Positions 44,913 to 55,812 of a stretch of 64,000 nucleotides of DNA are shown here, piece by piece. The stretch covers positions 14,397,105 to 14,461,104 of the forward strand of contig OZ022583.1 in the NCBI GenBank assembly GCA_963669155.1, written 5' to 3'. The stretch's first letter is position 1. Each line of letters begins with the position of its first letter. The translations under genes and the position numbers were made by a program. The DNA is from Arbacia lixula (Eukaryota; Echinodermata; Echinoidea; Arbacioida; Arbaciidae). The notes beneath the pieces were generated by a model. The model did not search any database. It was not told where the DNA came from and saw only the letters and a program-made list of their open reading frames with translations.

Positions 44913-47810
44913 AGATTAACTGCCTACGGCAACGGTAATCGTGCAATGAAAAGCCTGAACTAATTCATAGAAAATACCATAATTTTTGTATAGTTATTCA
45001 ATGACATGAGGCTATAGATTCCCACTTTAGAAGAAACCAAAACACAAAATCTAATTATAAATGGAAATGAAATCAATTAATCAATCACAATATTCTAATC
45101 AGCGATGCTGTCTTGCAAGGACATGTACGATAACTACGGTGTAACATACAGTGGCGTGTACAGCATAATTCCTGATGGGCAGGAGGCGTTTGACGTGTAC
45201 TGCGACATGGAAAACCAAGGCGAGGGATGGACATTGATCCAGGTAATAGCGAGTTTTTGTTTCACGAATGCGAATGAGCAGAACAATAAATTATTTTATA
45301 TCCCTCATCAATATATTCCAGTTCGTTGATTGGTTGAAAGGGTGTCACATGACCACAAATAGATGAACTATTTGAAGGAAGAGAGCTCAGAGGGAAGAAA
45401 AGTACTATTTCATGACGTCAGAGGGAAAAAAGTACTATTTCGTGACGTCATGTCAAAAATAGTCCTTTTTTCCCTCTGGACTATCGATATCCGGGCTATC
45501 GGTGATCGCTACAATTTTCATCGATTCGTCCCAGGTAAACGCGCGACACGCAAAATCTACGCGATACATTTCTTTCCAGCTGGTTTTTGGCGCTTTAGCG
45601 GAAAATCATTGGGCGCGCTGCCGGAACTCCCGCGGTGTTGCGGCCGAGGTGCAACTTGAATTTCCGTTGGTTTGCTCAAGCCGCAGGAAATAACAAAACA
45701 TCTGAATCGGGCTCCTGCATGCGTTCGGAGCTTAGAGCATGGGCACTGTATTACACGGTCCCTCGTAAGGATTAAATTAATGGACAAAGAATATATTAAT
45801 GAAGGATATAAAACAAATATTTCATGATCTTTATTCGGGAACTTTGTGGAATCTATTGGTCCCCTCGGTGAAGTGGAGGGCGTGCGGTACCATTTTCCCT
45901 CGACCTGCGGTCTCGGGAAAATAGTACCGCACGCCCTCCACATAACCTCGGTGCAAATAGATTCCACAAGATCCCTCATGGTCATGAAATATTTGTATAC
46001 TAACGCACCAGGCTCTTATGAGGTTAGCAATATATAGAGCTCCCATTTTCCCATGACGTCAGTTCTCTTAATAAATGACCGTAACCCTGACCCTAACTCG
46101 GCCAGCAGATTGCTAAATATTCATGTTAATCACTGAAGGAAGTGACGTCATAAATGCAGGGTGGAAGCCTTTATAGTGCTTACCCTCTTTGAGGTGGTCA
46201 ACCGTGTGTATGAATATGGATGCGGTTATCTCGATTTAACCCTTTGTATGCCAGATGTAATGACGCTCTATTATATTTTTGTGTATTACTTGTGAATAAA
46301 CACGTATACATAAAGAGTTTAAGTTCTAATCAGCGTGTCTATACGCGTTTCAATAACGTCGCGTAAACCAACTCTCGGATGCGTGATCCAGCTGAAAGGT
46401 ATTGCAGCACGTGCATTTTTCTGTTTTAAAACGGCGAGGCTAATCACTAAATAATCACGGTTGCCTTTTTCAACTGCATTTAGCCGGAATCACATTTGAA
46501 ACGCTAATTACAGGCTAGAAAAGAATTTATACAAGCACCTATCATGTAAATGCTACTTATGTCTTTCATTTCCCTTTAGGCAATGGACAAACATTATTTT
46601 TGCGTATATATATATTCACCTAATTACATTGTTTTATAAGCAGGTGGAATAATGCCATGCTGCCAATCAAATGGCTTGTAGTTTTGAAGTTTGTTTGACC
46701 ACAATGAAACGCCACAATGGCTTATTAATCAATATACATGACAAAGAAAATGAGAATCACTTTGCCATATATGCCATGTGGGCTGTAAATAAGAGTTTAA
46801 AGCCATTTAGTCTATTATCATGTCGTCTACATGCAAAAACATCTATATATGCTACCATTTATGGGTAAATAAACTGAGCTAAAACACCATTCCTGAACCG
46901 GTATTTCACGGTTGTCTCTTTTTCGAAGCACCTAGGCAATGTGCTTTCTTTTGAACAGCCGTGGACCGCGTATGTTGACGGATTTGGTGAACTCGAAAAC
47001 GACCATTGGCTCGGACTTGACAAGATCTATCGTCTTACACAAAACGCTGTGACATTACGAGTCGACATGGTGAAGCTGGATGGTCTTAATACAAGAGCCT
47101 ACGCTTCATACAGTTTCAAGATTTCGGGGCCTGCAGATAAGTAAATACACCTTCATATTTTCTGTCAAATGTGATAGAATTTGTTACATTGACGGGATTA
47201 CTTAAGTATTGTAATATTCCTTTTTTTTTATGAAAGTTGTTCCGAGTCTGTTTCCGGGCTCGGACTTAGGAATGAGTGTGGGATGTGCGTTGCGTGTAAA
47301 CATAGGGGAGAGGGAGTCATTCGACTGTTGATTCTTCTCGTCAGCCGTTCGTGTGTACCACATTCCGGTAGCAGCAATGTCATTTAGAATGGTGATGGTA
47401 AAATATACACATCTTATTTACGTGTTAAGGAAATATGATCACTTGACAGTGAAAAAGCTTTCAGATGAAGCCTCCAGATATCGTGTGATATCGGTTTTAA
47501 TCTGTATTGCCATGTTTCCCCTTCTAGATACCGATGCTCGTTCTGGAACTACGCTGGCGATGCTGGTGATACGCTCGTCTACCATCACAACCAAAAGTTC
47601 TCGACGTATGATGCGGACAACGACGAATCTGCCCAGAACTGCGCCTCGGACGTGAAGGCGGGGTTCTGGTTTAACGACTGCATGCGCGTTAACCCGAATG
47701 GGTTATATCCTACATCGTCTTCATCAAATTTTGCCGACATGAGGTGGGATGAGCAGATACAGCCAAAAAGCTCCAGGTTTGTTAAGGATATCACGATGAA
47801 GATACGTTGA
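37264..47810 (+). CDS. Gene 2: EGF / fibrinogen-like protein (spliced, 14 exons seen)
   Basis: Probably a secreted or surface protein of the fibrinogen-related (FReD) type. Order: an unrecognised 153 bp exon, a block of linker + EGF-a + EGF-b + linker, a second copy of that block, a further linker, EGF-c and a C-terminal fibrinogen-like domain in three exons. Thirteen exons are symmetrical phase 1-1 up to the FReD, which uses phases 1-0, 0-2 and a terminal exon. Coding length is 1724 bases (574 residues plus stop) if the second EGF-a exon is spliced like the first. FReDs bind sugars and acetylated groups in ficolins and FREPs; that role here is inference. No signal-peptide exon was found, so the 5' end is incomplete. 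Confidence 0.85.
37417..39176 (+). other. Long intron or intergenic stretch, nothing recognised
   Basis: AT-rich sequence with short A runs. No exon-like segment with a sensible frame and splice borders was seen. Confidence 0.5.
39177..39248 (+). CDS. Gene 2 exon: Pro/Ser/Thr linker 1
   Basis: A 72 bp phase 1-1 exon: [20 protein letters not shown] then TLQLG. It is rich in proline, serine and acidic residues, as expected for an O-glycosylated spacer. Its duplicate at 41489-41560 is nearly identical. Acceptor TCGACAG, donor GTAAGA. Confidence 0.75.
39628..39753 (+). CDS. Gene 2 exon: EGF-a
   Basis: A 126 bp phase 1-1 exon encoding one EGF-like domain with six cysteines: [13 protein letters not shown] then SCRC and GFSGSTC. 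It lacks the N-terminal D-x-D-E consensus of calcium-binding EGFs. Acceptor TTTCACAG, donor GTGAGA. Confidence 0.92.
40045..40158 (+). CDS. Gene 2 exon: EGF-b
   Basis: A 114 bp phase 1-1 exon, one EGF-like domain: [16 protein letters not shown], then [13 protein letters not shown]. Acceptor CCGCACAG, donor GTGAGA. Confidence 0.92.
40527..40589 (+). CDS. Gene 2 exon: linker 2
   Basis: A 63 bp phase 1-1 exon: [20 protein letters not shown] then SG. Proline/serine/threonine-rich spacer. Acceptor TGCTGTAG, donor GTGAGT. Duplicated at 43260-43322. Confidence 0.75.
40590..41488 (+). other. Intron between duplicated blocks
   Basis: 899 bp separating the two copies of the linker-EGF-EGF-linker block. 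The first block's duplicated sequence fades out at about 40835 and the second begins at about 41425. No exon is visible between. Confidence 0.6.
41489..41560 (+). CDS. Gene 2 exon: linker 1, second copy
   Basis: A 72 bp phase 1-1 exon: [20 protein letters not shown] then TLPLG. It differs from the first copy by a few substitutions. Acceptor TCGACAG, donor GTAAGA. Confidence 0.75.
41712..41771 (+). repeat. (CA)n(CG)n microsatellite
   Basis: A CA run of about 40 bp passes into a pure CG run of about 14 bp. Alternating purine-pyrimidine tracts of this kind favour Z-DNA. The first block has a much shorter version at 39471-39485. Confidence 0.9.
41842..42276. mobile_element. MITE inserted in the second gene 2 block
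   Basis: The 435 bp segment starts CCAGTTCGTA and ends TACGAACTGG, and is absent from the matching intron of the first block, where CTATTAA runs directly into TTGGTGCAC. AAGGTCATAGTGACC occurs near each end. No coding capacity. Confidence 0.75.
42355..42480 (+). CDS. Gene 2 exon: EGF-a, second copy (donor mutated)
   Basis: A 126 bp EGF exon nearly identical to EGF-a, with all six cysteines. The donor that reads GGTGAG in the first copy reads GATGAG here (42481 onwards), so the normal GT is lost. A cryptic GT at 42505 would extend the exon by 24 bp (eight codons) and keep phase 1. Otherwise the exon may be skipped, which is also frame-neutral. Confidence 0.8.
42771..42884 (+). CDS. Gene 2 exon: EGF-b, second copy
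   Basis: A 114 bp phase 1-1 EGF exon with intact donor GTGAGA. It differs from the first copy only slightly (GFVGSTC for GFAGTTC). Confidence 0.92.
43260..43322 (+). CDS. Gene 2 exon: linker 2, second copy
   Basis: A 63 bp phase 1-1 exon: [20 protein letters not shown] then SG. Two basic residues of the first copy are acidic here. Acceptor TGCTGTAG, donor GTGAGT. Confidence 0.75.
43553..43640 (+). pseudogene. Truncated linker-2-like exon
   Basis: AAACTTGTCAAATTCTACAC and the GTACGTTTCATTTGG donor region match the 3' half of the exon at 43745-43816, but the 5' half is replaced by sequence of the upstream duplicated intron. It has no acceptor and looks like a broken extra copy. Confidence 0.55.
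43745..43816 (+). CDS. Gene 2 exon: linker 3
   Basis: A 72 bp phase 1-1 exon, [18 protein letters not shown] then NITQLPG, related to linker 2. The acceptor used by linker 2 (CTGTAG) is CTGAAT here, so the nearest usable AG is 9 bp earlier (AACAAAAG). Donor GTACGT. Confidence 0.6.
44051..44164 (+). CDS. Gene 2 exon: EGF-c
   Basis: A 114 bp phase 1-1 EGF exon with six cysteines: [13 protein letters not shown], then [13 protein letters not shown]. More diverged from EGF-a and -b than these are from their own duplicates. Acceptor CCTCACAG, donor GTAAGA. Confidence 0.92.
44417..44783. mobile_element. Near-perfect 366 bp palindromic element
   Basis: Both arms of about 180 bp are reverse complements around a centre near 44604 (TTCGGCCCGAA). 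Ends are GGACATATACTGTAATGGGA and TCCCAGTACAGTATATGCCC. A few mismatches only. It lies in the intron between EGF-c and the FReD. Confidence 0.85.
44868..44912 (+). repeat. (CA)n(GA)n microsatellite
   Basis: CA run followed directly by a GA run. Confidence 0.9.
45103..45242 (+). CDS. Gene 2 exon: fibrinogen-like domain, part 1
   Basis: A 140 bp exon, phase 1 in and 0 out. [17 protein letters not shown], then [18 protein letters not shown], is the N-terminal P-region of fibrinogen C-terminal domains (S-C-x-D, V-Y-C-D-M, G-x-G-W-T). Acceptor CTAATCAG, donor GTAATA. Confidence 0.93.
45360..46050. mobile_element. Palindromic element(s) in the FReD intron
   Basis: A strong hairpin spans about 45808-46000. 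GTGGAGGGCGTGCGGTAC faces GTACCGCACGCCCTCCAC, and ACAAATATTTCATGA faces TCATGAAATATTTGT. A second inverted structure around 45380-45480 includes repeated ATTTCATGACGTCAGAGGGA-like units. The two may be parts of one insertion. Confidence 0.65.
46235..46928 (+). other. Rest of the FReD intron
   Basis: AT-rich, with a TTAACCCTTTGTATGCC start at 46238 that resembles piggyBac-type ends but lacks a convincing matching right end. No exon seen. Confidence 0.5.
46929..47140 (+). CDS. Gene 2 exon: fibrinogen-like domain, part 2
   Basis: A 212 bp exon, phase 0 in and 2 out: [20 protein letters not shown], then [12 protein letters not shown], the conserved middle of FReDs. The acceptor is taken as TTTTCGAAG, which joins WTLIQ directly to this segment. 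The usual R-R-x-D-G-S motif at the junction is degenerate (HLGNV), so this border is the least certain. Confidence 0.88.
47528..47810 (+). CDS. Gene 2 last exon: fibrinogen-like domain, part 3
   Basis: A 283 bp terminal exon entering in phase 2 after CTTCTAG and ending TGA. It carries [20 protein letters not shown], the acidic calcium-site pattern DADND, NCAS, and [17 protein letters not shown], and ends [10 protein letters not shown]. Typical FReDs have A-W-W-Y before the second cysteine; here it is G-F-W-F-N-D-C. Confidence 0.94.
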
Positions 47811-48130
47811 GCAATTGCAAAGGTAGAACAAACTTGTATGCTTGTTATCAAGGAAGAAAGAAGATAAACCATTTGATCAAGTTGTCCGTGGTTTTGTATG
47901 TGAAGATTTTTATATATAGCTTGATTTTATGACTGCGCGAACATTTCGAAATGAGATGGTTCCAGGAAATTGATATTTCATTAATCTTAATTCAAAGGCG
48001 ATGGTGTGTTAACCGTGTTTGCTGCCCTCTAACGTCTACAGAGCCCATTTGAGCAATTCCCTTATTCATTACTCTGAAAATGATGATACTCTTTCCATAA
48101 TAGGTTGGTGTAAAAAGATGCGTTGATATG

Positions 48131-48136
48131 AATAAA
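48131..48136 (+). promoter_or_regulatory. Candidate poly(A) signal of gene 2
   Basis: AATAAA about 320 bp after the gene 2 stop codon. Confidence 0.35.
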
Positions 48137-49350
48137 AATATATTTTCATCATGTCAGTACATAAAAGTCTGACATTTCTAGTTCTATAATTGGGAGGAAA
48201 GTTGTTATACTAGTATATCATTTATTCCATTTTCCGTGGTTTTGACACATTTTTTTTTCACTTGAAAAAGAGTTACTGTCTCAAAAGTTCCAATAATTAA
48301 TGGAATTAGCCATTTCCATACGTTGTTGAGGATGATGTTTCTACGAAAAGAGCGTGACTATTTTAATAAAAAGAAAGATTAAATATGGCACCAAATGATG
48401 AAGTCACATTAATAGGTCCCCTGGCATCGGAATATCTGCCTGACTTCTGTTGGTGTACAATAGTTTGTATATCAGAAAACACTAACTGTGCAAACAAAAT
48501 ATATGTCATATATTTTAAAACAATTTTCTATCTTTTGCTCAGCACTGCTAAATCCCGTTTCCAAAATATACAGCTCAAGATTTCCATCGTGATTTCCATC
48601 ATAAAAGGTAGAAATGAACTGAAAAATAGACAAATTTGTGCACATAGCACCTGCAATTGCCTATGATAGAATCCCGTGTTTAATAAACAATGCAAAAAAA
48701 ATATGCAAACTTTACTGTTTTTTTTCCTTGGCATAGCTAGTGATTTCTGACAAAGGGTAACAATTATTCCCACATGAAAGGTTGTTAGGTGGTATTGTGT
48801 GAAGATGTGATGCTCTTGTGATCAGGTGGAGGTATCCATTTCAATGACTAGTTATGTCCATAAATTTGGTGCATTGTCCTGCTCATTTCTAACTTTGATG
48901 ATGTCACGATGGGGATCTTAAGTTGGATGATTTTTTGAAGGCGGGGCTTAAGCGTAGTGCTGAGAAAAATATAGAAAAATCATTTTGAAATAAAGAACAT
49001 ATATATCCATTGAATAGTTAGTGATTTTGTTATATGCATACTTAGTTGCATCAACAGAAGTCAACATACATTTTCAGGGAACCTTTAAAGTCCAAGCACA
49101 CACTTTTTATGCAAATGGTGTATTCTGAGCTTTGAGTAGAGCTCGACTTGGACTAATGTGCATTTTAGAATTGTGTGACTGTGTGTATCGAGCACTTTGG
49201 CTGTATACAAGTACTGAATATACCATTTCGTTATGGCTATATGTTACCATTGGTAACTCCAAAGCTTGTCGAAGGCTTTCCCGACTGGCAACAACTAATA
49301 TACTTAGAATGCATTCCTCCAATTGAAAGTGAATCAGTGGGAAAGTTGTG

Positions 49351-49477
49351 ACAAATGCTCGGATTAACGAACCCTTTTTCGTTTTCGGACTAACGAGCAT
49401 CGAGGTATAGGTAATTTACGTGTATCGGAATTACGAACCTTCGGAATAACGAACCTTCGGAATATCGAATTGTAACC
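49351..49477 (+). repeat. Dispersed repeat with TTCGGAATAACGAACC units, copy 1
   Basis: Contains ACAAATGCTCGGATTAACGA, then GGACTAACGAGCATCGA and three TTCGGAAT(A)ACGAACC-like units. It matches the copy at 60919-61098 almost throughout. Confidence 0.8.
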
Positions 49478-50092
49478 ATAAAATCATCATTAAATAATGC
49501 AGCATATCGTTAGCTTCATCTCTAACCTCACGTTTACTGTTACGAAAAAAACAAAACGGTTTCATGAAAATCCTTACTGACTTTGCTCCCACTAAATCAG
49601 CTTTTGATGCTCATAATGTGCTGATTGATTGTGTTAGATGCATCAACATGAAAGCACATAGACTTTGTGTATCCTTATGTAAATGGGGATATAGAGACAG
49701 CTAACGGGTATGTGAGTATGATAATGGGTTATTCTTATACTAAGTATATTGTCTATCTGTGTTGTTCAATAGGCTTACATTGATTTTTCATCTTCAAGAT
49801 GGGCGTGTGGAATGTGGAGTTAAAGTGGCATTTACCGAGGCTGAGGAATTGGGGGCTCTGGATGTAATTTTGCTTTTGCTTTAAATGAACAACCGCGTGT
49901 TTTCACAGCATAGGGGATATTTTAGTGATTTCCCATGTGTCGGCAAAAGCGTACTCAACTGTGAACTCGTAAACTTGTTTTGATGGGCCTGTGCATATCT
50001 ACTATATGTTAATGTGTAATACTTAGCTTTGTACTTCTTATTAGAAAACATGTAGTTCTGTTTTTACGTGTTTGAATTTATCGTTACCATGT

Positions 50093-50127
<35 letters not shown>

Positions 50128-51063
50128 TCAATTTATGGCGATCCGACATTTTACTTATCCTCAGTAATTTGCATGAAGATCGCGTTTTCTGTGTGATAGA
50201 CTTTCGAGATTGTAGAGTAAGGTTACGGTAATGTGTTTTGTGATATGTTTATGTTGAACCTCTCTTTTTTGCCTTCGAGTGTAATACATGTATACTCGTG
50301 CTTTGAATACAGTGTAAAAAATGATTTATGGCTCATACCGCAATGCTGTATTTCTTCACGTTTACACTCAATACATAGGTGTGTCATATATGTGCTACTA
50401 GATTTCAAGTGATGACATAAATTGTTTGCATTTGTTTGGAAAACGCATTTACGCTTTCTTCATATAAATGCTATGGTCTAGCTAGGATAATGTTTTACTT
50501 CTTGAATATGAAATACGTAATATCACAAATGAAGAGGGGCTTTAATAACGGCCATCTAGAATGAATTATGCCATATCTAAACTCCGGTTGGTCGTGGAAC
50601 AGCCATGGTCACATTTTGTCGTTAGGGCGATACGTCACGCAATTGACGATATTGTTAAGAAGGATTCAGTTTTGATCACGAATATGCCAGAAGATCGTGA
50701 TATCTTCTTCAATCTTTCAAACTAAAATCGTTTTGAAAACACTTGCGTGCGACGACAATGCCAATAAGACAGAGAATATATGACCATGATCCACATAATG
50801 ATAGCGAAATACAAAAATCAAAAATTTTCATCGCAACGTCAGAAGGATCATATACTTGAAACTGTAATGTTTGTAGGGCACATTTAATATTAGGTAATTT
50901 ACTCTTATCTCAAAGGTCACATGAATGATATTATAGCAAATATTTTGTATTAAAAACATACTAGTATATTTCCCATCTTCATTTTTCTTTTTCTATTCAA
51001 TGCGCTACGTGTAGATTATGTGTAGATTTTGCCTTTCAAGCAATCCGTCCTTGAGGCACTTAC

Positions 51064-51120
51064 TCCGTGCGCAATGATTGATGCGTCTTGACCAACGTGG
51101 CCCGTAGCCGTTCAGCAGAG
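51064..51120 (-). CDS. Possible minus-strand exon, unrecognised
   Basis: On the minus strand a 57 bp phase 1-1 segment (ALLNGYGPRWSRRINHCAR) lies between CTTCCCAG and a strong GTAAGT donor. It follows the candidate exon at 52021-52176 in the same direction and phase. No homology recognised; a longer form from an upstream AG would not keep phase. Confidence 0.25.
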
Positions 51121-52020
51121 CTGGGAAGAAATCACCGGCTGGCTGAGGGTGAAAGCGTTCAGCATACTCAAAATATAACAAGTTACTATTAGCTCCATTC
51201 ATTCATGAGGCTGAGGTACCCAGAACGCAATCTAAGAACCAGAATGAAATGTGCACATAGTACAGCTCAAGGATTTCAATGTGAATTAAGGGTATTTCAC
51301 TTGATTCATTCAGTTCATAAATTTTTGTCATGATCCTTTAAATATTCATCTCATTTTGAGAAAACCGGCCACACACTTTGTGTGAATAACCTAATTACAC
51401 GCAATGATAAAACTTTCATTGTATCCAATTAGTTGATTAGTATGAATTTATATTTGTAAAAATTTCTATACTCAACGTGAGGCAAAAGGATATCACTCGT
51501 AAAATATACCATAAATTTCAGAATTAAAGTTGATGTTGAATTCGGTTGTGTTTATGAATATTTACATCCAGCGACTGAGTTTAGTAACATCCGATAATAA
51601 TACGAATATACCATAATACCTATACTCCCAAATTTAAACGAAGCTTTGTCATCATTCAGGCATGTTATATTCACAACAATCCCATCTAATTTTGTACTCC
51701 AAGTTTTATTTCTTATTACGTTTGTCAAGAGTTTGTTAATATTCTTTTGTAAGTGTACTATGTAGATTATGCCCTGTATTTTGGTGATAAACATGTATCC
51801 TGGGTTCTGTGTTACCTTGTGTTCTATAATATATTTGAATAAAATGATTTCAAAAAAGTGAAAATCACATTTGTTTTTATCAAGGGCGTCTACGAAGGCT
51901 CCATTACCACTTAGAAATCCAGTGTGCATGTTGTTGTGTATAGGCCTATTCCGTACTGCACGTTGATTACACGGTATTAGAAAACCAGTCATTTGTCACT
52001 TGCCTCCTCTTGTTCCATAC

Positions 52021-52176
52021 CTGGCAGCACACAAATGGAACTATTTGAGAAAAAGCTGAGCATGCTGGGAGCGTCTCGGAGATAGTCAGACAGCGCCACT
52101 TCCTGGAATATGACGTCATCATTCCCCACACGTATTTTTCCACATCTCGCATTACTCACGGCTACTGCATGAACCC
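52021..52176 (-). CDS. Minus-strand exon homologous to the first visible gene 2 exon
   Basis: Minus-strand phase 1-1 segment of 156 bp with acceptor TGAATTAG and donor GTATGG. It encodes ARCGKIRVGNDDVIFQEVAL, SDYL and LSFFSNSSICVLPG, matching RCGRI...SDYIP...[12 protein letters not shown] of the exon at 37264-37416. It could be part of an inverted paralogue or an isolated exon copy. Confidence 0.5.
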
Positions 52177-54572
52177 CTAATTCATAGAGCAATACGATTT
52201 TCTTAGAACCATTTAAGCTACTTCCCCAACAGCAAGTTACATTAATGACAAAAACAAAACAGTCATTTATTGACCTTCACTAACGGTTAAATACTGTTAT
52301 CATACAAATAAACATTATCATAATTTAGACATGCCAGGAATAAAAGTCCTCACCTAATTGTATGCATTTTACTATAATATGTCTATTGGGTGATGCTGCA
52401 GCACATTGTCAGCGCTCTTTTCCATTATGAGTACTATTTGAAGCACGCGGATATTCTTCTCATTTTACGGCAAATTTGCGTCTTTATTACATACAACAAG
52501 TGATCCCACGTAATGTATTTAGAGCAACTGGCATAAGGATAGGAATAAGAGAGAGAGGGAGAGAGAGAGAGAGAGTGGAGATAGAGTGGCCATAAAGCAG
52601 TATTTAAAGGACATGACAGGGTTGTGATGAGAAAAGACCACTATTCAGATAAGGTGGTTGGAGAAAGGGACTAATACAAAATTAAATATGATATTTGATA
52701 AAAAAAAAAATCTTTATAATCGAGAAGGGGGGGGGGGAGCTGATTATAGCAAAACGCTATTCCAGGATCACTAGTGTGAACTATATGTATGTATTTCTCG
52801 AATTGAAATTAGGGCATATAAACGCTCAGTATTTATAGCCATGTACACGTATTTAACTGGAGGTATTTAATTCCAATACTATAAATATTAGATGATTCTA
52901 TACAACAACTCACATGGCAATTGATGTAAAACGAACACAAAGAATGAAATGAAGACAAGAAATTGCCGCTGAGGTGTGGGTTTTCATTATGCAGGCAGGA
53001 TATCGATTCCTTGCCTGCAACTCTTCGGAAAACGCAAACTCTTTGAATAGGGTTGACTATTAAAAGCCAAATCATAAATTGACAAAACATGACATATACA
53101 ATTTCCTTCTTCCTGCTCCTCCTGTGAGTCTTGCTTCGCCGTCTTATATTCTACTGACCTTTGATCACACTCTCTTTAATATAGCATTTAACCCGTGTAC
53201 AAGATTCCTCAATATTGAATGTCTTCATTGGTGAAATGTCGGTTGTTGATAGCATTATCATACCAATAGTGTCAGTCGCACATTTTTTTTACACCCATGT
53301 CGAGTTTCATCTGTATGGCATTGAATACTGCTGGAAAAAGAGACCCAGTTTTTCAAGCTATTTTTTTAATGTCACAAGCATATCAACAATATCATAAATT
53401 ATACCAGTCCCTGCAAAGTATTGAGGCGCAAAGATAGTAAAAAGTAGATCGATTCTACTCATCTATGACCATGATGACAGAGAGCATCATACAGCATGGA
53501 ATCATTGGAGTGGTCGGCCCTGAAAAAAGGGGGAAAGATTGATCACACACAAAAAAAATAAATTTCATGTTTTATTTTGATGGAATACAACTTCTGATTC
53601 AGAACTTGTCAATACTTTCTTATCTGCGTATTAAAATATCAGTACAGTTTAGAAAATGCGTATTTTAAATAGAAATAACTTGAACAATGAAACAAACACT
53701 TGATAAGAACTAGAAATACAAAACTCCGTCTTAGTCCTCCATGTGCCATTGAAGTAATTTTGTATATCGTGATCCAAAGAAACTTCGTAGAGCTTCGCAC
53801 TCAAAAGGTTGATAATCATAAATAATACAAAATTCCACTTCAACATGTGTGTCTAAAATGTCGGCAAGCTCAATGATATCTCTAATGGAATTGAGAAACG
53901 GGGCAGCGATATATGACACTTACCATCGTCAAGATCGTGCGTCGAAGTCAAATAGAGATGAAGTAACGGCAAGCTTAAACTCTTTCAATATTGCAAGCGT
54001 TTGTATAAAAGCCAATCATGACGCTCGCAGAAATGCGTGCAAGCTCTTTATATCTTCCTGGTTGGCGTTATGGCGAATCTACATTTTGACAGTTTGCATC
54101 GCCACGATCCATTTGATGTATTACATAAAGTAATCGCATTCTGTGAACAACGATACATAAAATAGGTCAGAGGTTTGGATTAGGGATACACATTAATCCT
54201 TTCAGTGTGTGTTGTAGCCATTCCAGGAAGTGACATTTTAATACCAAATGGCAAGTTACTATGAAACTAAATATATTTTAAAGGGTACATAACAATTTTG
54301 TATTCCATCTAGGAAAGAATGTCAAGATCCTTTTAGATTTGAATTAACGACCTAAAGTAAATATAATACTTGGGTATCTAATGCCTCAAAGGCAGTTCAG
54401 AACATATCATATGACCAGATAAGGGTAACGAGGTAGCCACGATCCCCAAAAGGGGATTATATGGTTCATATACGTACATCTCGATATGCCCATACTCGCC
54501 CTTTTCCCGAACAATATGATTTGTGAAACAAGTCTAGAATACGGTGTTGTGATTATATTCGAAAAAAAAACT

Positions 54573-54714
54573 GATTTTGTTTACGGAGTAACGAAGCCTA
54601 GGCGTACTACATTTCCGCAATATCCAAGCGTTGGAATAATCATGATAATAGGCAGCATTAATAACGAACATTCGGAAGAAAGCTCCTTCAGAATAACGGA
54701 CCGTTAAAATAAGG
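54573..54714 (+). repeat. Dispersed repeat, degenerate copy
   Basis: Weaker match to the same family: GGAGTAACGAAGCC, AATAACGAACATTCGGAAG, CAGAATAACGGACC. An open frame over it is not a gene. Confidence 0.45.
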
Positions 54715-55670
54715 AGTTGTTACCCTAACAACAACCCCCACTCCTACTTACTTTGAAACTCTACGGCTTTTACAGGTCGCAGAACCAATTGCTTTTAGCT
54801 GTCTTGTATTTAAAGCTTGTCATTCAACAAACATTATGAAGGTACATGTACTTCAGACACTTCAGACTTCAGAATTTTACCTTTTATCGTATTTTTCACG
54901 CCACTGTTCTGACTATTAGTGAACTGAAATAAACAGGTCTATAAACAAAATGGTTGTTTAAACTAAACAAATTACAACTAGCCAGCAGTTCCCTTCGAGG
55001 GTACCATATTGTTGACCACTAATACAGCGAATACTTTCACCTCATGCTCGAGAAGTTTATTTTACTGTGTTTGCACTTGGACTGTAAAAACAGCAGATTC
55101 AGTATTTTCGTAGGTTGCGAGCGCCTTTTTTTCTTTTTAACTTCTCACTTACATCCTCCTAGCTGAATAATTTGGAAGTAAACGTTGCCACAGATCAAAC
55201 ATCTAGAGAAGAACGTTTGGAGTTTAGAGGCCCTCTAGATACTCACGGAAGATTGTGAAACGAAAGGGGCATTGATGTGATTTTTATCACGTTTAATGAA
55301 GAATGTCAACATTTGTCTCGAAGTCCCCGTCGTCTTGCGAAATTTAATTAAGGGCGCAGAAATATTTGTTTCTAAACACAGCTGTTTTGAATCTTACGCT
55401 TTATGTTTGTCCATGAATATGCAGGTACTGCTCACTTTTCTGTAGGTCAATATAATGAACGTTGCATAAAGTATCATCTGTAATGACACAATCTTTCATC
55501 TTTAAACTTCATTAAACATGTACAATTCGTGTGTTGACGGGTCACACCTAAACTCAGAGTTGGACGTGTAATTCTGGCAATATATTCGTCACTTCATACC
55601 TGGAAGACTTGCAGACCCCCACAAAATAATTCACGTTTGACAGCTTCTAAACAGCTCTGATCTGAGCAGT

Positions 55671-55812
55671 ATGGGTTTGCCGCACACATTGCTACTTCTT
55701 CTCCTTACCTGTGTATTTGTCGTATTCAACTTGTTCAATATTGTAACGTTCAGTTCTGGAAGCGTGGCACTTATTCCAAAGCGTTCTACATCCAAAGCTG
55801 AAGAGAATGTTG
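55671..55812 (+). CDS. Gene 3 exon 1: signal peptide
   Basis: ATG followed by a classical signal peptide: MGLPHTLLLLLLTCVFVVFN, then a polar stretch beginning around SSGSVALIPKRSTS. 47 codons plus one base, leaving in phase 1 at a GTAAGT donor, which fits the phase 1 SRCR exons. The matching exon of gene 1 was not found. Confidence 0.85.

Larger units (their letters stand above)
47811..55670. other. Intergenic region between genes 2 and 3
   Basis: AT-rich with simple repeats: AT run at 50095-50124, GA tract near 52545-52580, G run at 52727-52738. It also holds copies of an AACGAACCTTCGGAAT-type repeat and two candidate minus-strand exons near 51-52 kb. No complete gene recognised. Confidence 0.5.
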
